Position numbers and translations under genes: made by a program. Below are positions 28,001 through 36,380 of a stretch of 64,000 nucleotides of DNA, piece by piece. Source of the DNA: DAOSWM01 sp035380045 (lineage in GTDB: Bacteria; Bacteroidota; Bacteroidia; Bacteroidales; Tenuifilaceae). Where the stretch lies: NCBI GenBank assembly GCA_035380045.1, contig DAOSWM010000005.1, positions 36,087 to 100,086 of the forward strand. The letters are read 5' to 3'. Within the stretch, counting starts at the first letter, position 1. Each line of letters begins with the position of its first letter. The notes beneath the pieces are model-generated. The model was not told the origin of the DNA and did not search any database. It saw only the letters and a list, made by a program, of their open reading frames with translations.

Positions 28001-28912
28001 TTAATCGTTGGATCGAAGTGGTTTAAATCCGTTACCAAGAATCTCGTTTGCATCAATAACTGTGATAAATGCGTTGGGGTCAATTTCCTGAATGTAATCG
28101 CGGAGCATATGAACTTCCCTGCGACTTACATTGGTAAATATTACCTTCTTTTCCTGCCCTTTATACATTCCAACTCCATTTATTAGGGTTCCGCCCCTGT
28201 CTATATCATTAATTAGTTTGTCGCGAATCTGTTCGTACTGATCAGAAATTATAAAAAGTGCTTTATCGTAGCTAACCCCCTGAATGGTCATATCGATAAC
28301 TTTTCCTGTTACATATATTACAATCCACGAGTATAATGGAATTTTCCAGTCCTGAAAAGCAGCCAGCGCAACTAGAACAATTGCTGAGTCAACATAAATC
28401 ATAAGTTGTCCTAAAGGTAGCCGAGTATATTTTGCAATAATCATTGCGATTATATCCGATCCTCCGCTGGTTGCTTTAGATTTAAAAATTAAGCCCAAAC
28501 CAAACCCTACCAGCACTCCGCCAAAAACGGATGAAAGTAAGGGATCGTCAACTAGTGGATTATAACCAAGAAAATAGTGTTGTAGGTCGATAAATACAGA
28601 AGTTAATACAAAACCCACAACAGTTTTTATACCAAATCGAGGACCTAGGAGTTTGATTCCAATAATTGTAAGAGGAATATTCAGCACTAAACCAACGGTT
28701 CCAATAGGCAAGCCTTCGGGAGCCCATGAGAATAAACCCTTTGTTAGGTAGTGTACAATGATACCAATACCATAAACACCTCCGGGTGCAATTTTATGGG
28801 GATCAATAAACAGAACGAATCCAGATGCCAGTATGAACGAACCAAGAGTAATTAAACTATAGGCCTTAAACCATTGTACCGAGAATATTTTCTCTTTTGA
28901 TATATAACTCAT
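28001..28912 (-). CDS. YitT family membrane protein (DUF161/DUF2179)
   Basis: 303 residues: about five or six transmembrane helices with the typical G-rich start (FVLFIDPHKIAPGGVYGIGIIVHYL) and SKATSGGSDIIAMII, then a cytosolic C-terminal DUF2179-like domain (about 220-295; GVGMYKGQEKKVIFTNVSRREV). These proteins are common in Bacteroidota and Firmicutes; their transport activity is not established. It lies between rsgA (11 bases downstream) and the polyprenyl synthase (38 bases upstream), apparently in one transcription unit. Confidence 0.88.
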   Translation of the reverse strand: MSYISKEKIFSVQWFKAYSLITLGSFILASGFVLFIDPHKIAPGGVYGIGIIVHYLTKGLFSWAPEGLPIGTVGLVLNIPLTIIGIKLLGPRFGIKTVVGFVLTSVFIDLQHYFLGYNPLVDDPLLSSVFGGVLVGFGLGLIFKSKATSGGSDIIAMIIAKYTRLPLGQLMIYVDSAIVLVALAAFQDWKIPLYSWIVIYVTGKVIDMTIQGVSYDKALFIISDQYEQIRDKLINDIDRGGTLINGVGMYKGQEKKVIFTNVSRREVHMLRDYIQEIDPNAFITVIDANEILGNGFKPLRSND

Positions 28913-28950
28913 AACTGATATTATTTGTTTGTTTTTATTACCCCCACAGG

Positions 28951-29925
28951 CTATCTTTCTCTACCCATAATCATGTTTGCAATACATGTTAATGTATTTT
29001 TACTTTCAATCGGGACACGAACTGCGTCGAGAGCGCTCATGGCACTATTAAAGTATTCCTTTATTTTATCCTCAGTAATTTCTTTAATTCCTAGGTCATT
29101 ATAAATGCTAGTAACGTCCTTAACCTTTTTTATAGGATCAATGGTTTCTAGTTTAAAGTAACTACTTAACAGCTCCAGTGTTTTTCCCTTGGCTAGTGAA
29201 AATGCTTTAACAGTGAGGAAAGTCTTTTTATTAGCTACAATATCTCCTCCAATAATTTTCCCAAATGTTTTTGAATTACCAAAGGTATCAAGAAGGTCGT
29301 CTTGAAGCTGGAAAGCAAGCCCAAGATTAATTCCAAACTCACCGAGGTTGTTAATATCTGAATGGTTTGCTTTAGCAACAATTGCTCCAATTCTGAGGGC
29401 TCCACTAATAAGGATTGCTGTTTTGAGCTCAATCATTCTTATGTATTCATCCTGGGTAACATAGTGAGCACTTTCAAAATTTAAATCCATCTGCTGTCCA
29501 TCACAAACCCCAAGTGCTATCTCATTAAAAACATTAAAAACTTGGCTCAAACTTTCCTTCTCCGTTCGTGCAATTAGTTGATATGCCAGAATATTCATGG
29601 CATCACCCGAAAGGATTGCATTATTTAACCCCCACTTGTTAAAAACAGTTGGTTGATTCCGACGAAGCATCGCGTTATCCATTATATCGTCGTGAATTAG
29701 AGTAAAATTATGAAAAACTTCGATGGCCAATGCGGAGAAAAGAGCTTTATCAACCGATTTTGAAAAAAGATTATTTGCTGCTAAAACTAAAATTGGTCGA
29801 ATTCTTTTTCCACCAGATGCTAAGGTGTAACGAATGGGCTCGTACAACTGATTAGGATCCTCTGGAATCGTTATTGAACGCATTCCCTTGTCAACAATTT
29901 CTGCAAGCGAGTCAATACTATACAT
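28951..29925 (-). CDS. Polyprenyl diphosphate synthase
   Basis: 324-residue trans-isoprenyl diphosphate synthase. The first aspartate-rich motif is LIHDDIMDNAMLRR (Asp79, Asp80, Asp83); the second is QLQDDLLDTFG (about 210-220), followed by the GGDIVANKKT lysine region. It condenses isopentenyl diphosphate with allylic primers, supplying chains for quinones or other prenyl lipids. There is no two-residue insert in the first motif, unlike bacterial FPP synthases such as IspA, so a geranylgeranyl or longer product is more likely. Chain length cannot be settled from sequence alone. It lies downstream of the RND transporter (28-base gap). Confidence 0.9.
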   Translation of the reverse strand: MYSIDSLAEIVDKGMRSITIPEDPNQLYEPIRYTLASGGKRIRPILVLAANNLFSKSVDKALFSALAIEVFHNFTLIHDDIMDNAMLRRNQPTVFNKWGLNNAILSGDAMNILAYQLIARTEKESLSQVFNVFNEIALGVCDGQQMDLNFESAHYVTQDEYIRMIELKTAILISGALRIGAIVAKANHSDINNLGEFGINLGLAFQLQDDLLDTFGNSKTFGKIIGGDIVANKKTFLTVKAFSLAKGKTLELLSSYFKLETIDPIKKVKDVTSIYNDLGIKEITEDKIKEYFNSAMSALDAVRVPIESKNTLTCIANMIMGRER

Positions 29926-29953
29926 CTATTCTACGAATAAAAAGGGTTAATTA

Positions 29954-32278
29954 CTACATTTTTGTACACTCTGTGCCATCAGGCTTCTCTCGCACGAGCG
30001 CCAATAGAATGGCAGGCAGCAGGGTTAAGTTACTGAATAGTGCAATGAGAAGTGTTATTGAAACAAGAAGACCCAATGAAACCGTGCCGCCAAATCGGGA
30101 ACCGATAAATATTGCAAAACCAAAGAAAAGTACAATGGAGGTGTAAATCATGCTAACCCCGGTTTCCCTTATCGCACAAACAACCGAAGCCTTTGTATTA
30201 TTTCTGGTTCTTTTCAGTTCCTGTCGATATTTAGATAGGAAGTGTATTGAATTATCAACCGAAATACCAAACGCTATGCTAAAAACGATTACCGTACTCG
30301 GCTTTAAATCGATTCCAATAAAACCCATTGCTGCGGCTGTAAGCAGAAGCGGAATTAGGTTGGGTAATACAGATAGGATAACCATCTTGGGTGTACGAAA
30401 CATCCAAGCCATAAAAACTGAAATGATAAGGATTGCAGCTATTAAACTTACAAACAAACTATTTACTAAAAAATCATTCCCCTTGGCAGCAATTATACTT
30501 CCTCCAGTAATGCTAACCAAGCCTGCATCGTCCTTAAAAACTGTGTCAATTTCTTGCTTTATGTTACCTTTCAATTGTTTCATCTTCACTGTTCCCACAT
30601 CGGCAACATTGTACAAAATACGTGTCATGGTTCCCGTTGAGTCAACAAATCGTGTTAGTAATGTGTTGTCGCCCATGTTTTTAGGAAGATACGACATAAT
30701 AAATGCTCTTTCAGGTCCCTTTGGTAACCGATACTGCGATCTATTACCATTGTAGTAACCCTGACGGGCGAATTTAGCAGCTTCAACTATCGAAAGGGGA
30801 CGTGAAAGTTCTTTATAGTTTTTAAGTTTTTCTTGTAGCAAATCCACTCGCCTAAGGGTTTTTTCTTGCAAAACACCCTTGGGTTTTTGGGTATTGATAA
30901 CTATTTCGAGGGGCATAACTCCTGCAAAATTCTTCTCAAAGTATTTTAAATCAACATAAACAGGGTGACTATGAGGAATATCGTCTACCATATATCCGTT
31001 GCTTTCTACATGATACAAACCAAAAAAACCTACAATAATAAAAATTGTAGCAACAACGAAAACAAGCCTTCGGTGGTATAGTCCGGTGATAACAACCCTT
31101 GCAATGGTATTATTAATTCTAATATTATCTAGGTGTTGTAAATGACGAGGCTCTGGGGGCGGTAAGTAGCTAAATATTGTTGGAATTAATAGCAGGGATA
31201 CAATAAAAACGCCCATTACTCCAACTGAAGCCACTAGCCCAAACTCGTTTAATATCCTAATACTAGTGAACATAAAAGTTCCAAACCCAGCAGCAGTGGT
31301 TAAATTTGTTAAAAAGGTTGCGCTACCAATTTTTTGGATTACCCGCTGAAGGGCCTTAACTTTGTTACCATGAAGGCTATACTCTCGATGGTATTTATTA
31401 AGGAGGAATATGCAATTAGGAACTCCAATAACGATTATTAATGGGGGGATAACTGCTGTAAGAAGAGTGATTTCATAGCCTAAAATCCCCATAAATCCTA
31501 AGCCCCATGTAACTGAAACAGCAACTACCAGCATAGAAAACATAACTATTCGAAACGATCTGAACAGCAGGAATAGTATAATTGCGGTTACCAGCGCAGC
31601 AAGAATTATAAATAAGTACATTTCACCTCTAATCATTTCCCCAACTGTAATCCGAATGTATGGCAGCCCAGAATATCGTAACTTGTTACCAGTAGCTTTT
31701 GAATAAACCTCACACGTCTCCACGATTTTCTCCATTAATGGAATTCGTTCTTTAGTTCCAATTAGCTCGTGCTTAAGGGTTACCATCATTAAGAAAATGT
31801 TGTTTTCTGCATTATATAACATTCCATTATAGAATGGTAACGATAAGGCCTTTGTCTTGAGGGAATCTAACTGTTCTTGTGATGATATTGTATCTGGAAA
31901 AATCTGGGAAAATTCGAAAACTTTCTGGGTTGAGTTACGGTTTAGGGTATAAATATCGGAAATTGACAATACATGCTCAACCCCTTCAATTGATTGTAGG
32001 TTCTTTTTTAAATCTCTCCACTGAGTAAAATTATCTAATGAAAAGAAACTAGGGTCGGCAACACCAATAACCATTATGTTCTCACCCCTACCAAATGTTT
32101 TATTGAATTCTCTATACTGAACAAGCAGGCTGTCTGATTTTGGAAGCAGCGGGGTTGGCTCATAGTAGAACCGAAGCCTAAAAATCATTATAGCCATAAA
32201 TGCCGTTATTACTGAAACGGCAATCAGTACGTAGAACCTATTTCTAAGGATTAACCTTGCAAGAAACTGAAAAACCAT
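29954..32278 (-). CDS. RND/MMPL-family transporter
   Basis: About 774 residues with two copies of a layout of one helix, a large periplasmic loop and five helices. The sterol-sensing-like first membrane half (VIGVPNCIFLLNKYHREY, TTAAGFGTFM) and the repeat in the second half (IAFGISVDNSIHFLSKYRQEL) match the MMPL/HpnN-like RND family, which moves lipids or hydrophobic compounds to the periplasm or outer membrane. The frame is open to 32335, but a perfect -7 element at 32299-32306 lies inside that extension, so I start at ATG 32278. It precedes the polyprenyl synthase, YitT, rsgA and mnmH genes. The cargo is unknown. Confidence 0.88.
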   Translation of the reverse strand: MVFQFLARLILRNRFYVLIAVSVITAFMAIMIFRLRFYYEPTPLLPKSDSLLVQYREFNKTFGRGENIMVIGVADPSFFSLDNFTQWRDLKKNLQSIEGVEHVLSISDIYTLNRNSTQKVFEFSQIFPDTISSQEQLDSLKTKALSLPFYNGMLYNAENNIFLMMVTLKHELIGTKERIPLMEKIVETCEVYSKATGNKLRYSGLPYIRITVGEMIRGEMYLFIILAALVTAIILFLLFRSFRIVMFSMLVVAVSVTWGLGFMGILGYEITLLTAVIPPLIIVIGVPNCIFLLNKYHREYSLHGNKVKALQRVIQKIGSATFLTNLTTAAGFGTFMFTSIRILNEFGLVASVGVMGVFIVSLLLIPTIFSYLPPPEPRHLQHLDNIRINNTIARVVITGLYHRRLVFVVATIFIIVGFFGLYHVESNGYMVDDIPHSHPVYVDLKYFEKNFAGVMPLEIVINTQKPKGVLQEKTLRRVDLLQEKLKNYKELSRPLSIVEAAKFARQGYYNGNRSQYRLPKGPERAFIMSYLPKNMGDNTLLTRFVDSTGTMTRILYNVADVGTVKMKQLKGNIKQEIDTVFKDDAGLVSITGGSIIAAKGNDFLVNSLFVSLIAAILIISVFMAWMFRTPKMVILSVLPNLIPLLLTAAAMGFIGIDLKPSTVIVFSIAFGISVDNSIHFLSKYRQELKRTRNNTKASVVCAIRETGVSMIYTSIVLFFGFAIFIGSRFGGTVSLGLLVSITLLIALFSNLTLLPAILLALVREKPDGTECTKM

Positions 32279-32298
32279 ACTCCTACTTTTCAATCCGG

Positions 32299-32306
32299 CA
32301 AAGGTA
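32299..32306 (-). promoter_or_regulatory. Bacteroidota-type -7 element (minus strand)
   Basis: On the minus strand this reads TACCTTTG, a perfect TAnnTTTG. It lies 21 bases before ATG 32278 of the RND transporter and decides the start of that gene. It probably drives the run down to mnmH. Confidence 0.6.
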
Positions 32307-32400
32307 AAAAAAAAAGTAATTTTGGCCTTATTCAATGTATTATATATAATAAATTGGGAATCATTGCTCCCATTTATTTATTATACTAATTATTAGGGCT

Positions 32401-33048
32401 TTAATTAATCTGCCTGTTTTCATTTTCAGACAAACAATCTTCTTCTTGAAATTCTTCATCCAGTTCCCAGGAGTAAACCACCCTTTGGGGTCCTTCGTTT
32501 CGGTATAGAAAAGCACAAACTACTCCTGCTACTCCGCCAAATAAATGTCCTTCCCATGATATTGCTGGCCAGATAGGCAACACTCCCCAAATCATTCCTC
32601 CATATAAAAACACAATTACTAACGAAAGTGCTGCCAATCTAACATCACGACGAATAAGTCCACTAAAGAAAAGGAATGAAGCCAAGCCATATACAATTCC
32701 ACTAGCACCAATATGATAACTCTCTCGCCCTCCAATCCAAACGCATAATCCGCTAATAACCCAAATAATTATAAACACCTTATACCCAAGTGAGCGATAA
32801 AAGTATAGTATTCCTGTACCCATAACAATTAATGGAATTGTATTTCCGATAAGATGCTTAAAACCTGAATGAATAATGGGCATCAAAAAAATTCCGACCA
32901 AACCTTTTAGGGTTCTGGGGTATACACCCAGATAGTAAAAACTTGTATCTGTTGTGCTTTCGATTATATAAACCAACCAAAGCAACGCGACAAATGCAGC
33001 CGGAAGCACTATGCTATACTTAAACTTTTTATACTCGAATTCGCTCAA
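32401..33048 (-). CDS. Rhomboid family intramembrane serine protease
   Basis: 215 residues with six predicted helices. The catalytic dyad is visible as Ser116 in GASGIVYG and His168 in EGHLFGG; the oxyanion-side His65 and Asn69 occur in HLIGN. It should cleave transmembrane substrates in the inner membrane. The start is a TTG codon (33048): no ATG occurs upstream in frame, and the next Met lies inside helix 2. The C terminus is a short acidic cytosolic tail (ELDEEFQEEDCLSENEN). The 122-base gap to the RND gene contains that gene's promoter, so rhomboid is probably a separate unit. Substrate unknown. Confidence 0.9.
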   Translation of the reverse strand: MSEFEYKKFKYSIVLPAAFVALLWLVYIIESTTDTSFYYLGVYPRTLKGLVGIFLMPIIHSGFKHLIGNTIPLIVMGTGILYFYRSLGYKVFIIIWVISGLCVWIGGRESYHIGASGIVYGLASFLFFSGLIRRDVRLAALSLVIVFLYGGMIWGVLPIWPAISWEGHLFGGVAGVVCAFLYRNEGPQRVVYSWELDEEFQEEDCLSENENRQIN

Positions 33049-33099
33049 TGAATGAATTTTTTATAGTTTAATGTAAGGATATTTTATACAAGTAACAAT

Positions 33100-34236
33100 C
33101 TACTTATCAAACTCAAAATCATCATCTACAATGTACAATCCCTCGTGCGAAGAAATCCAAATGTTACCTTTGGTGTCAGTAAAAAAGGCTATTACCCGTT
33201 CAGCGGGTAGGTCGCTTGTGTTGCCAATTTTATTCCAATTATTACCATCGAAAACGGTTATCCCCTCAAAACGAGAATGATCGAGGGAACCACCTAACCA
33301 AACTCTTCCTTTAGAATCGGTTACAATCGCATCAACACATGGTTTTGCTAAATAATCTGGTGCATTATATGAAATCCACTCATTCCCATTAAAAACCGAA
33401 ACGCCCCCTCTGTTTCTGTCGTAACAGCTACCAATCCATATTTCGTCGTTGGGAGATTGATAAAAGAGGCTGACCGAGTTATCGATTAAACCATTTCTAC
33501 CAGAAAATGTCTCCCAGATTTCGCCATTGTACACGCTAACTCCCTGTGATAGAAAACGTGCTCCGCACCACAGATATCCTTTGGAATCGGTAAAAAAAGT
33601 AGTTGCTGTAGAAATCAATCGTGAACCAGACTCAGGGTATTCAATATTCCCTTCAAAGAAACTTACGATTCCTGCATCTGTTCCAACCCATACTATTCCT
33701 CTTATATCCTCATGAATTGTATTAATAAAATTACCTGGTAACCCATCGGCCTTGGTTAACCACCTCCACTCTCCCCTCGAATTAATAAGTAAACCGCTTC
33801 CTGTACCTATCCAAATATCTCTTCGGTTCACTAGTGTAATGATATTTACGAAAGGGTCATTCAACCTGAATGGTATTTGAATCGTATCAACGCCCATTTG
33901 TGAAACCCAAACCAGCAAAGACTTTGAATTTTGCGACAAAACGCTCCCAGAAAAAAGTAGTGATCCATCGGGGAGCCTTACCGAAGTATGATAGGAACCA
34001 TTCGGAACGTTGCCTGACCCCGACACAACGTTCAATCCACTATCAGAATACATACATAAACTTCCCTGTATGTTACCGTCACTTAAACCAAGCCATACAT
34101 TGCCAGCATAATCCTCTTGGAAAGTAAATACGTACTGATTTTCAGGTATGTCAATTTTTTGAATTTGTGGGAAAGAGAGGTTGCTGTTTGCAAGCAGATA
34201 AACAGCAATAATAAATATCTTTGGATGTCTTCTCAT
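33100..34236 (-). CDS. Secreted beta-propeller protein (two-component-regulator propeller repeats)
   Basis: 378 residues. Signal peptide (IFIIAVYLLANSNLSFPQ), then about seven propeller blades with the signature (D/N)..G.(I/V)W(I/V)G: IRGIVWVGTDAGI, NDEIWIGSCYD, SKGRVWLGGS and TKGNIWISSHEG. These repeats usually form the periplasmic sensor of hybrid two-component proteins. Here the protein ends after the propeller, with no Y_Y_Y, transmembrane or kinase part. Its ATG lies 3 bases after the stop of a TPR-SpoIIE phosphatase, so the two are co-transcribed; it may be a soluble periplasmic ligand-binding partner of that phosphatase. It could instead have an unrelated binding role. Confidence 0.85.
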   Translation of the reverse strand: MRRHPKIFIIAVYLLANSNLSFPQIQKIDIPENQYVFTFQEDYAGNVWLGLSDGNIQGSLCMYSDSGLNVVSGSGNVPNGSYHTSVRLPDGSLLFSGSVLSQNSKSLLVWVSQMGVDTIQIPFRLNDPFVNIITLVNRRDIWIGTGSGLLINSRGEWRWLTKADGLPGNFINTIHEDIRGIVWVGTDAGIVSFFEGNIEYPESGSRLISTATTFFTDSKGYLWCGARFLSQGVSVYNGEIWETFSGRNGLIDNSVSLFYQSPNDEIWIGSCYDRNRGGVSVFNGNEWISYNAPDYLAKPCVDAIVTDSKGRVWLGGSLDHSRFEGITVFDGNNWNKIGNTSDLPAERVIAFFTDTKGNIWISSHEGLYIVDDDFEFDK

Positions 34237-34239
34237 GAG

Positions 34240-36285
34240 CTATACCTTTAGCCCTAGGATAAGAACGTCGTCAATTTGTTCATTATTACCTTTCCATTGG
34301 GAAAAAATTTGATTCAACTCCTCTCGCTGTGTGTTTCCTGGTTTTGAGCTAAGTTTTACTAAAGTTTCAATAAATTTCCCCCGCATAAATTTCTTTTTTA
34401 AATCTCCGCCAATTTGATCCATAAATCCATCAGAGAACAAGTAGATCCAATCTCCTGCTTTTAGTTGAAGAGTTTGCTGTGTAAATGGTTTTTTAAATAA
34501 TTTTTTTGATGTACCTACCGATGCAAAATCGGATTTTAGCTCAATTACCTTCTTGTCACGAACCAGAATAAATGGAATTAAAGCACCACAATACTTAAGG
34601 GTTAGGGAGGAAAAGTCAACCGAGCAAAGTGCTATGTCCATGCTATCTTTGAGCACCAGCTCCTCTTTCTCGAGGTGTAACTTCTGAGGGAGTTCAGCAT
34701 TTATAAACTCCATTATTTGATTGGTTTCAACAATTTCGGGATTGCTTATTGCTTGGTTTAGTAAATCAAGGCCAATAATACTCATAAATGCGCCAGGAAC
34801 CCCATGTCCGGTACAATCGGCTACAGCAAAATATATAAGATCATTTCGTGGTGCTACCCAATAAAAATCACCGCTTACAAAATCTTTCGGTTTATAAAAA
34901 ATATAGCTCTCAGCAAAATACTTTTGGGCAGCAGAAAGTGAGGGCAATAAGGCATCCTGAATGCGTTTCGCATACTGAATACTATCGGTCATTTTACCAA
35001 TGTAACCTTCAATTACTGAGTATGCTTCCTCTAAATTCTTATTTTTATTCTCAATGTTTTCTCGTTGCTTAGCTATCTCAATATTCTGATTTTCAAGCTG
35101 GGTATTTTTCTCTTTTCTTTGCTTCAAAATTGATAGTAGAAAAATGATAATAATTGTTATTAGTAACAATATTATTAATAGCGCTGCATTGAAAGTATTG
35201 GCTCGTTGTAAGCTAAGCTCCTTTATTGTCTTCTCCTTGTTTAACAATTCTATCTGGCTTTCTTTCTTCTGCTTTTCGTATTGATACTCAAGAAAAAACA
35301 GTTTTTCGGAAAGCTGCTGACTAAAGAGTGTATCATTGTACTGAATAATTGAAACTAAATGATTAACTGCCGAAGCGTACTTTTGCTCCACCAAATCAAC
35401 TTGGTATTTGGTGTTTAAAGCATCGCGAATTGTAAGCCTAGAGCCAACAATCTTTGCGATATCTATGGCTCGGTTTGCATTTTCCTTTGCTTGGTTCCAG
35501 CTTTTTCGTTTGAGTTGAAGTTCGGCTATTTTTACAAGTATATTTGCATGCAAATCCCTATCTACCTGTTTATCAACAAGCAAAAGAGCTTTGTTGTAAC
35601 TTTCTATGGCCATGTTTAGGTTCCCAATTTTGAAATAAACATCGCCAAGGTATTTATAGCAAACGGGTAATCCTTCTTTAAAGTCAATTTGCTTCCTAAT
35701 TTCAGTTGCTTTAATAAAATCTGATAGTGCGCTTTGGTAATCGCTCTGATTTAACTTCGCTCTCCCGTAGTTTAGATAAACGTACGAAAGCATTCTTGAA
35801 TGGTTAAGTTCTTCTGCGATTTTCTGAGCTCTGTTAAGGTTGTCGATGGCTGTGTTGAAATATTCTTGGTAGATATGTAAGTTTGCTATATTGATAAAAG
35901 CGTATCCCTGCTGTTCCTTTAAATTATACTTTTGAGAGAGCTCAAGACCCATAAAGTAATGGTCTGTTGATTTTGAGTAGTTTCCTAAAACCCTGTATGC
36001 AACGCCGACAAATCCGTGAACTTTTACCAAATTTTCGTAATCGAAAAACTCTTCTGCTTTTTTAATCGCTTCTATACCGTACTTGATGGCCTTCTGGGGA
36101 TTGGAGTTACGATAACTCCAGCAAAGGTCTGTAAGAATCTCGATTTTTTGTGAATCGTTCGGTGTCCTGATTAGCAACCGCTCAAGGCTGTCAATTTTAC
36201 TATCGATTAAGCCCCATGCGTAAACTGGTGCGATTATCAAAAAAAGCAAAAAGAGGGTTATGTGTATGTGTTTGCAAACTTTCAT
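34240..36285 (-). CDS. TPR-SpoIIE membrane phosphatase (second locus, distal gene)
   Basis: 681 residues. Signal peptide (ITLFLLFLIIAPVYAWG), TPR array (about 30-330), transmembrane helix (AALLIILLLITIIIIFLLSIL, near 370-390), short coiled coil, and SpoIIE/PP2C domain with SGDFYW, ADCTGHGVPGAF, KDSMDI, SDGFMDQ and IDDVLILG. With its neighbour at 36381 it forms a third subgroup: MSIIG.DLLNQA, KDSMD in place of KDGMD, SVGTS in place of the MPVG/MPIA segment, and the shortest loop of the eight paralogues. The beta-propeller gene follows 3 bases after its stop. A perfect -7 element sits 34 bases upstream. Confidence 0.88.
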   Translation of the reverse strand: MKVCKHIHITLFLLFLIIAPVYAWGLIDSKIDSLERLLIRTPNDSQKIEILTDLCWSYRNSNPQKAIKYGIEAIKKAEEFFDYENLVKVHGFVGVAYRVLGNYSKSTDHYFMGLELSQKYNLKEQQGYAFINIANLHIYQEYFNTAIDNLNRAQKIAEELNHSRMLSYVYLNYGRAKLNQSDYQSALSDFIKATEIRKQIDFKEGLPVCYKYLGDVYFKIGNLNMAIESYNKALLLVDKQVDRDLHANILVKIAELQLKRKSWNQAKENANRAIDIAKIVGSRLTIRDALNTKYQVDLVEQKYASAVNHLVSIIQYNDTLFSQQLSEKLFFLEYQYEKQKKESQIELLNKEKTIKELSLQRANTFNAALLIILLLITIIIIFLLSILKQRKEKNTQLENQNIEIAKQRENIENKNKNLEEAYSVIEGYIGKMTDSIQYAKRIQDALLPSLSAAQKYFAESYIFYKPKDFVSGDFYWVAPRNDLIYFAVADCTGHGVPGAFMSIIGLDLLNQAISNPEIVETNQIMEFINAELPQKLHLEKEELVLKDSMDIALCSVDFSSLTLKYCGALIPFILVRDKKVIELKSDFASVGTSKKLFKKPFTQQTLQLKAGDWIYLFSDGFMDQIGGDLKKKFMRGKFIETLVKLSSKPGNTQREELNQIFSQWKGNNEQIDDVLILGLKV

Positions 36286-36318
36286 TATGAGGAAATGATA
36301 TGATGGTTCTAATTAATG

Positions 36319-36326
36319 CAAATTTA
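36319..36326 (-). promoter_or_regulatory. Bacteroidota-type -7 element (minus strand)
   Basis: On the minus strand this reads TAAATTTG (perfect TAnnTTTG). It lies 34 bases before ATG 36285, inside the 95-base gap between the two TPR-SpoIIE genes. The phosphatase-propeller pair can thus probably be transcribed on its own. Confidence 0.5.
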
Positions 36327-36380
36327 CAATTTACTGACAACTTCAAGTAATTTGTATAAAAAATTGGAAAAATATGTCTA